Shown: positions 10,820-19,880, numbered from the stretch's first letter. The stretch is DNA of 64,000 bases from Pseudomonas sp. Os17 (GCF_001547895.1 NZ_AP014627.1:623501-687500); one strand, 5' to 3'. Notes: generated by a model not told the origin, from the sequence alone. Program-made: numbers and translations.

Positions 10820-12388
10820 TCAGCGACTCAAATACATCCGCGTCGTCAGCAGATAGACCGGCAGCCCCGATACCAGAATCAGCAGCGCCGCATAAGGTGC
10901 CGCCGCCGCAAACTCCACATTCGCCGTATGCGCCCAGACCTCCGTGGCCAGGGTGTTCAGCCCTGTCGGGCTGAGCAGCAGTGTCGCGGTCAGCTCTTTC
11001 ATGGCGTCCAGAAACACCAGGGCAAACGCTGCGCCCAGTGCGGGGAAGATGATCGGCAGGGTCACTCGGCAGAAAGCGCTGAACGACGATGCGCCGAGGG
11101 TTCTGGCCGCCTCTTCCAGCTGTGGCGCCGCCTTGTTCAGTGCTGTGCGGATCGGCGCCTGGGCCAGCGGCAGGAACAGCAAGGCATAGGCGATCAGGAG
11201 CAGCGCCGAGGTTTGATACAGCGCTGGCACATAGTGCAGGGCGAAATACACCAGGGTCAGGGCGATCACCAGGCCTGGCAGGGCGTGCAGCAGGTAGGGC
11301 AGGCGTTCGGCCCAGAGCGCCAACGGCCCCTTGTAGCGCACCACCAACAGGCCTACTGGCACCGCCAGCATCAGGCACAGGCCGGCACCGCCCAGCGACA
11401 GCGCCAGGGAGGAAAGCAGCGCCTGGCTGATGGCGGCCACTGGAAAGGCGGCTGATGAGCCTACCGCCAGCCAGTAGGCGAGCATGCCCAGGGGGATGCC
11501 GCTGCCGATCACGGTCAGCAGCAGGCAGTAAAGTTGTCCCCCTGCGGACCAGCGCCCCAATCGCACTTGTTCGGCGTGTCGTGCCGCGCCCTGGCCGGTG
11601 CGCACATGGCGACCCTTGCCCCGAACCTGCAGTTCCAGGCCCAGCAGAATCAGGCACAGCGCCAGCAGCACGGCTGAGAGCATGGCGGCGTTGGCGTTGC
11701 TGAATTCCAGCTCGAATTGCTGGTAGATCGCCGTGGTAAAGGTTTGCAGGCCAATGATCGACAGGGCGCCGAATTCCACCAGCATGTGCAGGGCGATCAG
11801 CAGCGATCCGGCCAGCAGAGAAGGCCAGAGCAGGGGCAGGGTGATCTTAAAGAACACGCCCCAGCGATTTTGTCCCAGGGTTCGCGCCGATTCCTCGAGG
11901 GCCGGGTCGAGATTGCGCAGGGTGGCTGCCACCGGCAGGAACACCAGCGGGTACTTGGACAGGGTCATCACCAGGATCGCACCGCCCAGCCCTTCGAATC
12001 CGGAACTCAGGGACACCCAGGTAAAGCTGCTGACAAAAGCCGGCACGGCGAAGGGCAGGCACAGCACCACGCCCCAGATTCGCCGCCCCGGCAAATCGCT
12101 GCGTTCCAGCAGCCACGCCAGGGACAGGCCGATGATGGCGCAGGCGATGGTCACCCCGCACATCAGCAGCAGGGTGTTGCTTAGCAGGCGCAATACGTAG
12201 GGGCGCCATAGCAGGTGCAAGGCTTCCGCCCAGCCGGCCTGCCAGGCCTTGAGCCCGACATAGAGCAGCGGTAGCAGGCTCAGGCAGACCAGCAGCAGGA
12301 CCGGCAGCAGCAACCAGATCGAAGGCCGCTTGCGCCTCGGCACGTAGGGCGTGCGTGAGGCGAGTGGCGATAGCGGTGGGTTCATCAA
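10820..12388 (-). CDS. ABC transporter permease, Fe(3+) (FbpB/AfuB) type
   Basis: Inner-membrane permease for a ferric-iron type ABC importer. The 522-residue protein is an internal duplication with about twelve membrane segments and two EAA loops: EESARTLGQNRWGVFFKITL in the first half and EEAARTLGASSFSAFCRVTL in the second. It overlaps the upstream binding-protein gene by four bases, so the two are coupled. No ATPase gene lies next to it, so the energy-coupling subunit must be encoded elsewhere. Specificity for iron is inferred from the partner; thiamine- or putrescine-type permeases have similar architecture. Confidence 0.88.
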   Translation of the reverse strand: MMNPPLSPLASRTPYVPRRKRPSIWLLLPVLLLVCLSLLPLLYVGLKAWQAGWAEALHLLWRPYVLRLLSNTLLLMCGVTIACAIIGLSLAWLLERSDLPGRRIWGVVLCLPFAVPAFVSSFTWVSLSSGFEGLGGAILVMTLSKYPLVFLPVAATLRNLDPALEESARTLGQNRWGVFFKITLPLLWPSLLAGSLLIALHMLVEFGALSIIGLQTFTTAIYQQFELEFSNANAAMLSAVLLALCLILLGLELQVRGKGRHVRTGQGAARHAEQVRLGRWSAGGQLYCLLLTVIGSGIPLGMLAYWLAVGSSAAFPVAAISQALLSSLALSLGGAGLCLMLAVPVGLLVVRYKGPLALWAERLPYLLHALPGLVIALTLVYFALHYVPALYQTSALLLIAYALLFLPLAQAPIRTALNKAAPQLEEAARTLGASSFSAFCRVTLPIIFPALGAAFALVFLDAMKELTATLLLSPTGLNTLATEVWAHTANVEFAAAAPYAALLILVSGLPVYLLTTRMYLSR

Positions 12389-13410
12389 TTCAGGCCGACG
12401 TCGCGTTCCAGGTCCAGGGCTTGCTCGGCGTTGCCCAAGTCGGCTGGGGTCACCTTGGGTGCCTGCAATTCGCTGAAGGGCTTGAGCCCGCGATTCGATT
12501 CCATGCCTTTATGCAGCGGGTATTCGGCGGTGGTCTGGGTGATCACTCGCTGACCTTCTTCGCTGGCCATGTAGGCTAGTAGTTGCTGGGCTTCTTTGGG
12601 GTGCTTGCTGGACTTGAGCACTGCGGCGCTGGAGACGGTGATCAGGCCGCCGACGTCGCCGTCGGTGAAGTAGTGCAGTTTGGAGTCCAGCTGGCCTTTT
12701 TCCCGCTGTAGGGCGAACCAGTAATAGTTGTTCACCAGGACCGTGGCGACTTCGCCGTTCTCCACGGCTTTCAGCGCCACCATGTTGTTGCTGTAGACCT
12801 TGCCGAAGGCGCGCAGCCCGGTCAGCCACTCCTCGGCAGCGTCCATGCCATGCAGCTTGATGATGGCTACGGCCTGTTCCTGGAAGGCGCCGCTGGTTGG
12901 TACGAAGCCGACCTTGCCTTGCCATTGTGGTTGGGAGAATTCCAGCACGGATTTGGGCAGGTCTTTCTCGTCGATCAGTTTCGGGTTGAAGGCCACCACC
13001 CGTACCCGTGCCGTGACACCGATCCAGGTGCCGTTGCCAGCTACGTATTCCTTGGGCAGCACGGCCAGGGTTGCCGCGTCGGTCTGTGCCAGCAGGCCCT
13101 GTTCGCCGAGTTTGTTCAGGGGCGGGGATTCTTCGGTATAGATGACGTCGGCGGGCGAGCGCTCGCCTTCCTCGACGACTTGGCTGGCCAGCTGGTTGCT
13201 GCTGCCTTTGCGCACGTTGACGTGAATTCCGGTCTTGGCCTCGAAGGCCTTGGCGACGGCGTCGCCGACTTCCTTGTGCTGGCCGTTGTACAGGGTCAGG
13301 GAAATCTTATCGGCTGCCTGGGTGAGTGGAGATGCCAGGGTCAGTCCTAGCAAAGTGATGGTCAAGCCACGCAGAAGGGATGTTGAAAGGAGGGTGTTTC
13401 TGAACATCAT
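12385..13410 (-). CDS. Fe(3+) ABC transporter periplasmic binding protein
   Basis: Periplasmic ferric-iron binding protein of the FbpA/FutA class (341 residues). A signal peptide ends near LASPLTQAADKISL. The mature part starts with LTLYNGQH, typical of the family, and contains VNNYYWFALQ, matching the paired tyrosines that ligate iron in FbpA proteins. Two ATGs are adjacent (13410 and 13407), with GAGGAAA upstream. First gene of a two-gene unit with the permease. A weak Fur-box-like sequence lies about 50 bases upstream. Confidence 0.92.
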   Translation of the reverse strand: MMFRNTLLSTSLLRGLTITLLGLTLASPLTQAADKISLTLYNGQHKEVGDAVAKAFEAKTGIHVNVRKGSSNQLASQVVEEGERSPADVIYTEESPPLNKLGEQGLLAQTDAATLAVLPKEYVAGNGTWIGVTARVRVVAFNPKLIDEKDLPKSVLEFSQPQWQGKVGFVPTSGAFQEQAVAIIKLHGMDAAEEWLTGLRAFGKVYSNNMVALKAVENGEVATVLVNNYYWFALQREKGQLDSKLHYFTDGDVGGLITVSSAAVLKSSKHPKEAQQLLAYMASEEGQRVITQTTAEYPLHKGMESNRGLKPFSELQAPKVTPADLGNAEQALDLERDVGLN

Positions 13411-13460
13411 TCGCAGGTTTCCTCACTGTTGTGTCGCAAAAACTTGTAACAATCATAAAC

Positions 13461-13479
13461 GATATTGTTTCTCATGTGC
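13461..13479 (+). promoter_or_regulatory. Possible Fur box upstream of the iron-binding protein gene
   Basis: GATATTGTTTCTCATGTGC matches the 19-bp Fur consensus at 12 of 19 positions by hand alignment. It lies in the AT-rich leader of the divergently read ferric-binding protein gene, where a Fur site would be expected. The match is marginal and rests on one by-eye alignment. Confidence 0.35.
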
Positions 13480-13534
13480 GCTTTGCGGCTTGTGCTGCAG
13501 GTGAGGAGGGGGGGATGGCTGGGGGCAGAAACGC

Positions 13535-13558
13535 AAAAACCCGCTTTCGCGGGTTTTT
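13535..13558 (-). terminator. Terminator of first tRNA-Leu gene
   Basis: AAAAACCCGC TTTC GCGGGTTTTT, a perfect stem with a T-run on both strands. It lies downstream of the minus-strand tRNA-Leu gene and is repeated exactly after the second tRNA-Leu gene. Confidence 0.85.
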
Positions 13559-13593
13559 GTGAGACTTGAAAGCGTTGCTCTCAAGTTTTGAAT

Positions 13594-13680
13594 TGGTGCC
13601 CAGAAGAAGACTCGAACTTCCACGACCTTGCGGTCACCAGCACCTGAAGCTGGCGTGTCTACCAATTTCACCATCTGGGC
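13594..13680 (-). tRNA. tRNA-Leu (anticodon CAG), copy 1
   Basis: An 87-nt class II tRNA with encoded CCA. On the minus strand the acceptor arm is GCCCAGA/TCTGGGC, the anticodon stem CCAGC/GCTGG encloses TTCAGGT, giving anticodon CAG, the long variable arm contains TGACCGCAAGGTCG, and the T arm reads GTTCGAGTC. It decodes CUG, the main leucine codon here. It differs from copy 2 only in the variable-arm stem. Confidence 0.97.
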
Positions 13681-13713
13681 AGTATCGACGTCGTCGCCGT
13701 GTCGATGGAGCGC

Positions 13714-13742
13714 ACTATACGGATCGTGTTTTGATCTGTAAA
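13714..13742 (-). promoter_or_regulatory. Sigma-70 type promoter of tRNA-Leu copy 1
   Basis: On the minus strand TTTACA (-35), a 17-base spacer and TATAGT (-10), followed by GCGC, a GC-rich discriminator typical of stringently controlled tRNA genes. The same arrangement stands before copy 2. Confidence 0.75.
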
Positions 13743-13781
13743 CCCCTGTTTTGGATTTATTAAATCAAACACTTAGAATGC

Positions 13782-13805
13782 AAAAACCCGCTTTCGCGGG
13801 TTTTT
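13782..13805 (-). terminator. Terminator of second tRNA-Leu gene
   Basis: Exact second copy of the AAAAACCCGC/GCGGGTTTTT hairpin seen at 13535-13558, downstream of tRNA-Leu copy 2. It separates the two tRNA genes into independent transcription units. Confidence 0.85.
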
Positions 13806-13845
13806 GTTTGAGCCTTGAAACTGATCTAATCTCAAGCTCTTGAAT

Positions 13846-13932
13846 TGGTGCCCAGAAGAAGACTCGAACTTCCACGGCCTTGCGGCCACCAGCACCTGAA
13901 GCTGGCGTGTCTACCAATTTCACCATCTGGGC
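13846..13932 (-). tRNA. tRNA-Leu (anticodon CAG), copy 2
   Basis: An 87-nt tRNA-Leu with CCA encoded, identical in acceptor, anticodon and T arms to copy 1. The variable-arm stem reads TGGCCGCAAGGCCG, so an A-U pair of copy 1 is a G-C pair here; the double change keeps the stem paired. Promoter, gene and terminator together form an unequal tandem duplication of about 250 bases. Confidence 0.97.
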
Positions 13933-13966
13933 AGTATCGCTGACGTCTCCGTCGTCGATGGCGCGC

Positions 13967-13995
13967 ACTATACGGAGGCTCCTTTGAGCTGTAAA
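13967..13995 (-). promoter_or_regulatory. Sigma-70 type promoter of tRNA-Leu copy 2
   Basis: Minus-strand TTTACA, 17-base spacer, TATAGT, then GCGC. The hexamers equal those of copy 1 while the spacer sequence differs, so the two promoters have diverged only where contact is not needed. Confidence 0.75.
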
Positions 13996-14158
13996 CCCCC
14001 GATTTCAAAAAAGTTTGAAAAAAGTCATCGGCGGCATGCATAAGGATGTTTCTGAAGCGAAGGGGCGGATTTTTCCAGCGTTGTCTGAGCCTGAAATTTC
14101 CCGTTTCAATACGCGTATGCCAAACTAACCCGCATATAGACAAGGTGAAATTTATCTA

Positions 14159-16786
14159 ATGGCCGATTGGCAGTCCCTCGATCCCGAGGCCGCTCGTGAA
14201 GCGGAAAAATACGAAAACCCTATTCCTAGCCGCGAACTCATCCTCCAGCACCTTGCTGACCGGGGTTCGCCTGCTAGTCGCGAGCAGCTGGTAGAAGAGT
14301 TCGGTCTGACCACAGAGGACCAACTGGAAGCCCTGCGTCGCCGCCTGCGCGCCATGGAGCGCGATGCTCAACTGATCTACACCCGCCGGGGTACTTATGC
14401 ACCGGTGGATAAGCTCGACCTGATCCTGGGCCGTATCAGCGGTCATCGCGACGGTTTCGGCTTCCTGGTGCCGGATGATGGCAGTGATGACCTGTTCATG
14501 AGCCCGGCGCAAATGCGTCTGGTCTTCGATGGCGACCGCGCTCTGGCCCGGGTTTCCGGCCTGGATCGTCGTGGTCGTCGCGAAGGCGTGATCGTCGAAG
14601 TGGTGTCCCGTGCCCATGAAAGCATCGTGGGTCGTTACTTCGAAGAAGGCGGCATCGGCTTCGTGGTGGCGGATAACCCGAAGATCCAGCAGGAAGTGCT
14701 GGTTACTCCCGGTCGCAATGCCAACGCCAAGATCGGTCAGTTCGTTGAGGTGAAAATCACGCACTGGCCAACGCCGCGCTTCCAGCCGCAAGGCGACGTG
14801 ATTGAAGTGGTGGGCAACTACATGGCTCCAGGCATGGAGATCGATGTCGCCCTGCGTACCTACGACATCCCTCATGTCTGGCCCGAAGCCGTGCTCAAGG
14901 AAGCCGGCAAGCTCAAGCCGGAAGTGGAAGAGAAGGACAAAGAGAAGCGCATCGACCTGCGTGACCTGCCTTTCGTCACCATCGACGGCGAAGACGCTCG
15001 CGACTTCGACGATGCGGTGTTCTGCGAAGCCAAGCCCGGCAAACTGCGCCTGTTCGGTGGCGGTTGGAAGCTGTATGTGGCGATCGCCGATGTGTCCAGC
15101 TACGTGAAGATTGGTTCGGCCCTGGACGCCGAAGCCCAAGTGCGCGGCAACTCGGTGTATTTCCCCGAGCGGGTGATCCCGATGTTGCCGGAGCAGTTGT
15201 CCAATGGCCTGTGCTCGCTGAACCCGAAAGTCGATCGCCTGGCCATGGTATGCGAGATGACCATCTCCAAGTCCGGCGAGATGACCGACTACCAGTTCTA
15301 CGAAGCGGTGATCCACTCCAAGGCGCGTCTGACCTACAACAAGGTCAGCACCATGCTCGAGCAGCCGAAAACCAGCGAAGCCAAGCAGCTGCGCGGCGAG
15401 TATGGTGATGTGCTGCCCCACCTCAAGCAGCTGTATGCGCTGTACAAGGTATTGCTCGGTGCCCGCCATACCCGTGGCGCCATCGACTTCGAAACCCAGG
15501 AAACCCGGATCATTTTCGGCTCCGAGCGCAAGATCGCCGAAATTCGCCCGACCACCCGCAACGATGCCCACAAGCTGATTGAGGAGTGCATGCTGGCCGC
15601 CAACGTGGCCACTGCCGAGTTCCTCAAGAAGCATGAGATTCCGGCGTTGTACCGGGTGCACGATGGTCCGCCGCCGGAGCGCCTGGAAAAGCTGCGCGCC
15701 TTCCTTGGCGAGCTGGGCCTGTCCCTGCATAAAGGCAAGGACGGCCCGACGCCGAAGGACTACCAGGCACTGCTGGAAACCATCAAGGATCGTCCGGATT
15801 ACCACCTGATCCAGACCGTGATGCTGCGTTCCCTGAGCCAGGCGGTATACAGCGCCGATAACCAGGGCCACTTCGGCCTGAATTACGAAGCCTATACCCA
15901 CTTCACTTCGCCGATCCGTCGCTACCCGGACCTGCTGACCCATCGGGCCATCCGCAGTGTGATTCACTCCAAGCAAGACACGCCGCACGTGCGTCGAGCT
16001 GGAGCGATGACCATTCCCAAGGCGCGTATCTACCCGTACGACGAAGCCACCCTGGAACAGCTCGGCGAACAGTGCTCGATGAGCGAGCGCCGTGCCGACG
16101 AGGCCACTCGCGACGTAGTGAACTGGCTCAAGTGCGAGTTCATGAAGGATCGCGTCGGCGAGTCCTTCCCGGGGGTGATCACTGCGGTGACCGGTTTCGG
16201 TCTGTTCGTCGAGCTCACCGATATCTATGTCGAAGGCCTGGTGCATGTCACCGCCTTGCCGGGTGACTACTACCATTTCGATCCTGTGCATCACCGCCTG
16301 GCGGGCGAGCGCACCGGGCGCAGTTTCCGCCTGGGCGACACCGTGGAAGTGCGGGTCATGCGCGTCGATCTGGATGAGCGCAAGATCGACTTCGAGATGG
16401 CCGAAAAAACCATCAATGCCCCGATCGGCCGCAAGAAGCGCGGTGTCGTGGACGTGCCTGCAAGCAAGGCGGTAGAAGAACCGGCGCCGGCCAAGGCGGG
16501 GCGTCGCAGCTCCACCAAGGAGAAGGCGGTCGAGGCTTATCGTCCGAGCGACGCGGCGGCGAAAAACGCCGAAGTACGCAAGAGTCGTGAAATGAAACGG
16601 GCGCTGCTGGCTGAAGCCAAAAGCGGTGGTAAAGCGGCGTCTGGGGGAAAGTCCGGCAAATCGGCTCCGGCCAGAGACAGCGACCGTCCAGCCAAGCCGA
16701 GCAAACATCGTAAAGGTCCGCCCAAGGCGGGCTCTGCTTCCGGCGCGAAAAGCGGCGGGGCGCGCAAACCTAAGGCCAAGTCATGA
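14159..16786 (+). CDS. rnr: Ribonuclease R
   Basis: 3'-5' exoribonuclease that degrades structured RNA and takes part in rRNA and tmRNA-linked quality control. The 875-residue protein has an N-terminal helix-turn-helix-like region (ILQHLADRGSPASREQLVEE), cold-shock/OB domains, the RNB catalytic domain with the metal-binding DARDFDDAV at residue 279 onward, an S1 domain (FPGVITAVTGFGLFVEL), and a long Lys/Ala/Ser-rich basic tail after about residue 745, as in E. coli RNase R. The stop overlaps the rlmB start (ATGA). Confidence 0.97.
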   Translation: MADWQSLDPEAAREAEKYENPIPSRELILQHLADRGSPASREQLVEEFGLTTEDQLEALRRRLRAMERDAQLIYTRRGTYAPVDKLDLILGRISGHRDGFGFLVPDDGSDDLFMSPAQMRLVFDGDRALARVSGLDRRGRREGVIVEVVSRAHESIVGRYFEEGGIGFVVADNPKIQQEVLVTPGRNANAKIGQFVEVKITHWPTPRFQPQGDVIEVVGNYMAPGMEIDVALRTYDIPHVWPEAVLKEAGKLKPEVEEKDKEKRIDLRDLPFVTIDGEDARDFDDAVFCEAKPGKLRLFGGGWKLYVAIADVSSYVKIGSALDAEAQVRGNSVYFPERVIPMLPEQLSNGLCSLNPKVDRLAMVCEMTISKSGEMTDYQFYEAVIHSKARLTYNKVSTMLEQPKTSEAKQLRGEYGDVLPHLKQLYALYKVLLGARHTRGAIDFETQETRIIFGSERKIAEIRPTTRNDAHKLIEECMLAANVATAEFLKKHEIPALYRVHDGPPPERLEKLRAFLGELGLSLHKGKDGPTPKDYQALLETIKDRPDYHLIQTVMLRSLSQAVYSADNQGHFGLNYEAYTHFTSPIRRYPDLLTHRAIRSVIHSKQDTPHVRRAGAMTIPKARIYPYDEATLEQLGEQCSMSERRADEATRDVVNWLKCEFMKDRVGESFPGVITAVTGFGLFVELTDIYVEGLVHVTALPGDYYHFDPVHHRLAGERTGRSFRLGDTVEVRVMRVDLDERKIDFEMAEKTINAPIGRKKRGVVDVPASKAVEEPAPAKAGRRSSTKEKAVEAYRPSDAAAKNAEVRKSREMKRALLAEAKSGGKAASGGKSGKSAPARDSDRPAKPSKHRKGPPKAGSASGAKSGGARKPKAKS

Positions 16787-17544
16787 GTCAGTTGGAAAAG
16801 ATCTACGGCGTACATGCTGTAGAAGCGTTGCTGCGTCACCATCCCAAGCGGGTCAAGCAGATCTGGTTGGCTGAAGGGCGCAGTGACCCACGGGTTCAGG
16901 TACTGCTGGATCTGGCGGCACAGAACCGTGTGTCGGTCGGTCAAGCCGAGCGTCGCGAAATGGATGCCTGGGTTGAAGGCGTGCATCAGGGCGTGGTGGC
17001 GGAAGTCAGCCCGAGCCAGGTGTGGGGCGAGGCCATGCTCGACGAGCTGCTGGACCGTACCGAGGGCGCGCCGCTGTTGCTGGTGCTCGATGGCGTGACC
17101 GACCCGCACAACCTTGGTGCCTGCCTGCGCACCGCCGACGCGGCCGGTGCCCTGGCGGTGCTGGTGCCCAAGGACAAGTCGGCGACCCTGACACCAACCG
17201 TGCGCAAAGTGGCGTGCGGCGCTGCGGAAGTGATTCCGCTGGTGGCGGTGACCAACCTGGCGCGGACCCTGGAAAAGCTCCAGCAGCGCGGCCTGTGGAT
17301 CGTCGGCACCGCCGGCGAGGCCGAACAGGAACTATACGATCAGGACCTGACCGGCCCCACCATCATCATCATGGGCGCCGAAGGCAAAGGCATGCGGCGC
17401 CTGACCCGCGAACACTGTGACTACCTGGTGCGCCTGCCAATGGCGGGCAGCGTCAGCAGCCTCAACGTCTCCGTGGCCACGGGCGTCTGCCTGTTCGAAG
17501 CCATGCGTCAACGTAGCGTCAAGGCTTCGACTTCGCGCAAGTAA
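16783..17544 (+). CDS. rlmB: 23S rRNA (guanosine-2'-O-)-methyltransferase RlmB
   Basis: RlmB methylates the 2'-OH of G2251 in the 23S rRNA peptidyl-transferase P loop. The 253-residue protein has the N-terminal substrate-binding domain and a C-terminal SPOUT (trefoil knot) domain with GVTDPHNLGACLRTADAAGA, IIIMGAEGKGMRRL and LPMAGSVSSLNVSVATG, the three family motifs. It overlaps rnr by four bases, the conserved order in gammaproteobacteria. Confidence 0.96.
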   Translation: MSQLEKIYGVHAVEALLRHHPKRVKQIWLAEGRSDPRVQVLLDLAAQNRVSVGQAERREMDAWVEGVHQGVVAEVSPSQVWGEAMLDELLDRTEGAPLLLVLDGVTDPHNLGACLRTADAAGALAVLVPKDKSATLTPTVRKVACGAAEVIPLVAVTNLARTLEKLQQRGLWIVGTAGEAEQELYDQDLTGPTIIIMGAEGKGMRRLTREHCDYLVRLPMAGSVSSLNVSVATGVCLFEAMRQRSVKASTSRK

Positions 17545-17549
17545 CAAAT

Positions 17550-17619
17550 AAGCTGCAAGCGGCAAGTTACCAGCGCCAAGCGCTTTGACTTGTCGCTTGA
17601 AGCTCGTGGCTTGCAGCTG
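17550..17619. repeat. Intergenic hairpin repeat after rlmB
   Basis: AAGCTGCAAGC at the left pairs with GCTTGCAGCT at the right, with internal GGCAAG/CTTG-type pairing, giving a long imperfect hairpin of about 70 bases. It resembles the AAGCTGCAAGC..GCTTGCAGCTT intergenic repeats common in P. fluorescens-group genomes. It may stop rlmB transcription before the rpsF operon. The interval up to rpsF holds no gene. Confidence 0.6.
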
Positions 17620-17791
17620 TTGTTCAAATAATCACCAATTGCCTTGCGCCGCTGTTCCCCCTTCTCTACAATTGCGCCCCTTGCCGTGACGGCAGGCGCA
17701 TATGTGCCTATCTGTGGCAAGACACACCAGTGTCATTCACTCCTTGTCTGACCGCTTATAGGCGGCAGGCTACAACCCGTAAGGAGCATTC

Positions 17792-18217
17792 ATGCGTCAT
17801 TACGAAATCATCTTTTTGGTCCACCCGGATCAAAGCGAGCAAGTCGGCGGCATGGTTGAGCGTTACACCAAGCTGATCGAAGAAGACGGCGGCAAAATCC
17901 ACCGTCTGGAAGACTGGGGCCGTCGTCAACTGGCCTACGCAATCAACAATGTTCACAAGGCTCACTACGTGATGCTGAACGTTGAGTGCACCGGTAAAGC
18001 CCTGGCCGAGCTGGAAGACAACTTCCGTTACAACGATGCTGTGATCCGTAACCTGGTCATCCGTCGCGAAGAAGCCATCACTGGCCAATCCGAGATGCTC
18101 AAGGCTGAAGAAAACCGCAGTGAGCGCCGTGAGCGTCGTGACCGTCCTGAGCATGCTGACAGCGCCGATGGCGATGACAGCGACAACAGCGACGCCAGCG
18201 ATAACGCTGACGAGTAA
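17792..18217 (+). CDS. rpsF: 30S ribosomal protein S6
   Basis: S6 binds S18 on the platform of the 30S subunit. The 141-residue protein starts [20 protein letters not shown] and has the S6 fold through [10 protein letters not shown], then a long tail rich in Asp and Ser ending DNADE. In E. coli the S6 tail is extended with glutamate by RimK; this tail is longer and more acidic by coding, ending in a single Glu. First gene of the rpsF-rpsR-DUF2232-rplI unit, with an AAGGAG site. Confidence 0.97.
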   Translation: MRHYEIIFLVHPDQSEQVGGMVERYTKLIEEDGGKIHRLEDWGRRQLAYAINNVHKAHYVMLNVECTGKALAELEDNFRYNDAVIRNLVIRREEAITGQSEMLKAEENRSERRERRDRPEHADSADGDDSDNSDASDNADE

Positions 18218-18245
18218 TCCACGGACCTTTTGAGGAGCCAATTAC

Positions 18246-18476
18246 ATGGCACGTTTCTTCCGTCGTCGTAAATTCTGCCGCTTCACCGCTGAAGACGTGA
18301 AAGAGATCGATTACAAAGATCTCAACACTCTGAAAGCCTACGTATCCGAGACCGGCAAAATCGTTCCAAGCCGCATCACCGGTACCAAAGCTCGTTATCA
18401 GCGTCAGCTGGCCACCGCTATCAAGCGCGCCCGCTTCCTGGCCCTGCTGGCCTACACCGACAGCCACGGCCGCTGA
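18246..18476 (+). CDS. rpsR: 30S ribosomal protein S18
   Basis: S18 pairs with S6 on the 30S platform. The 76-residue protein reads [20 protein letters not shown] at its start and contains the conserved [32 protein letters not shown] block, here ending [11 protein letters not shown]. It starts 28 bases after rpsF with a GAGG site. Confidence 0.98.
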
Positions 18477-18512
18477 GATCGGGCAGTCGACAAGTAGTAA
18501 GGGATTGAATGC

Positions 18513-19412
18513 ATGCGCGCCTTAGCTGAGTTCATCATGCGCGGTCGTGTGCAGGCCACTCTGGTAGTGGCTGGCTGTTCGGCATTGCCGTTGTTGTATT
18601 GGTTGAGTGCTGCCGCCGGGAGCCTAGTGCTTCTGCGGCGCGGATTGAAGGATGCCCTTGGCGTCCTTGCTCTGGGAGTGCTGCCAGGTTTGTTCTGGTG
18701 GCTGATGTTCGATGATCCACGGGCGCTTCTGGTGCTGCTGGGGTCTTCGAGTCTTGCGTTGGTTTTGCGCGCAAGCGAGTCCTGGAACCGCGTGCTGCTG
18801 GTCAGCATAGCGATAGGGTTGGTGTTTGCTGGAGTCCTGGGGGCGGCTTACCGCTCGCAGATCGAAGCGCTGGCGCAGGAATTGATAAAAGTCCTGCCGA
18901 TGGCCTTTGGTGAGGTCTACCAGCAGTTACCGGTGGAAGACCAAGCTCGTCTTGCCACGCTGGTTGCACCGGTCCTGACCGGCCTGATAGCGGCCTTGTT
19001 GCAAGCCGTCAGTGTGCTGAGCCTGATTCTCGGGCGTTACTGGCAGGCTGTGTTGTATAACCCGGGCGGTTTTGGGCGCGAGTTTCGTGCCATCAGAATC
19101 CCTCTTGGGCCAGCGATGTTGCTGCTGGCGTGCATGCTGGTAGGGCCGAATTTCGGACCACAACTGGCCATGCTGACGCCGATGTGCAGTATCCCGCTGG
19201 TTTTTGCCGGGCTGGCCCTGATTCACGGGCTGGTGGCACAAGGGCAGCTGGCCAGGTTCTGGCTGGTGGGGTTGTACGTCACGCTGTTGCCGTTCATGCA
19301 ACTGATCTATCCGTTGCTCGTGGTTGTGGCCATTGTCGACAGTCTGGTTGATTTTCGCGGTCGTTTGGCGCCGAAAGACGCTGATAACGGCTCTGCGAAC
19401 GGTGAAGGTTAA
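18513..19412 (+). CDS. DUF2232 family integral membrane protein
   Basis: A 299-residue, very hydrophobic protein with about eight predicted membrane segments (for example LYWLSAAAGSLVLL, LVLLGSSSLALVL, LLVSIAIGLVFAGVLGAAY). It matches my memory of the YybS/DUF2232 membrane family, which is regularly placed between rpsR and rplI in Pseudomonas. Function is unknown. Its position inside a ribosomal protein operon suggests growth-linked expression. The lower codon bias than in the flanking ribosomal genes suggests lower translation. Confidence 0.88.
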   Translation: MRALAEFIMRGRVQATLVVAGCSALPLLYWLSAAAGSLVLLRRGLKDALGVLALGVLPGLFWWLMFDDPRALLVLLGSSSLALVLRASESWNRVLLVSIAIGLVFAGVLGAAYRSQIEALAQELIKVLPMAFGEVYQQLPVEDQARLATLVAPVLTGLIAALLQAVSVLSLILGRYWQAVLYNPGGFGREFRAIRIPLGPAMLLLACMLVGPNFGPQLAMLTPMCSIPLVFAGLALIHGLVAQGQLARFWLVGLYVTLLPFMQLIYPLLVVVAIVDSLVDFRGRLAPKDADNGSANGEG

Positions 19413-19433
19413 AAGTTAAGAGGTTATTACCAA

Positions 19434-19880
19434 ATGGAACTGATCCTGCTGGAAAAAATCGCCAACCTGGGCAACCTGGGCGATAAGGTAAACGTTAAGG
19501 CTGGTTACGGCCGTAACTACCTGCTGCCTTTCGGCAAAGCCACCGCTGCTACCGCTGCCAACCTGGCTGCGTTCGAAGCGCGTCGTGCCGAGCTGGAAAA
19601 ACTGGCTGCAGAGAAGAAGGCTTCTGCCGAAACTCGCGCTGCGCAACTGGCTGAGCTGGAAGTGACCATCACTGCCACCGCCGGTGACGAAGGCAAGCTG
19701 TTCGGTTCGATCGGCACCCACGACATCGCTGATGCACTGACCGCCTCGGGCGTTGAAGTGGCAAAAAGCGAAGTTCGTCTGCCGAACGGCACCATCCGCA
19801 ACGTAGGTGAATTCGACGTAGCCGTGCACCTGCACGCTGAAGTTGAAGCAACCGTACGCGTTGTCGTGGTGGCTGCTTAA
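19434..19880 (+). CDS. rplI: 50S ribosomal protein L9
   Basis: L9 binds 23S rRNA near the L1 stalk and reaches over to neighbouring ribosomes. The 148-residue protein starts [20 protein letters not shown], has the [13 protein letters not shown] segment, a long Ala/Glu-rich connecting helix, and the C-terminal domain with [16 protein letters not shown]. Strong codon bias fits a ribosomal gene. A terminator-like hairpin follows. Confidence 0.98.
   Translation: MELILLEKIANLGNLGDKVNVKAGYGRNYLLPFGKATAATAANLAAFEARRAELEKLAAEKKASAETRAAQLAELEVTITATAGDEGKLFGSIGTHDIADALTASGVEVAKSEVRLPNGTIRNVGEFDVAVHLHAEVEATVRVVVVAA

Noticed and set aside
14156..16708. An 850-codon open frame on the minus strand across rnr
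   Set aside because: It is antisense to RNase R, whose motifs are clear, and results from the third-position GC bias; the translation resembles no family.
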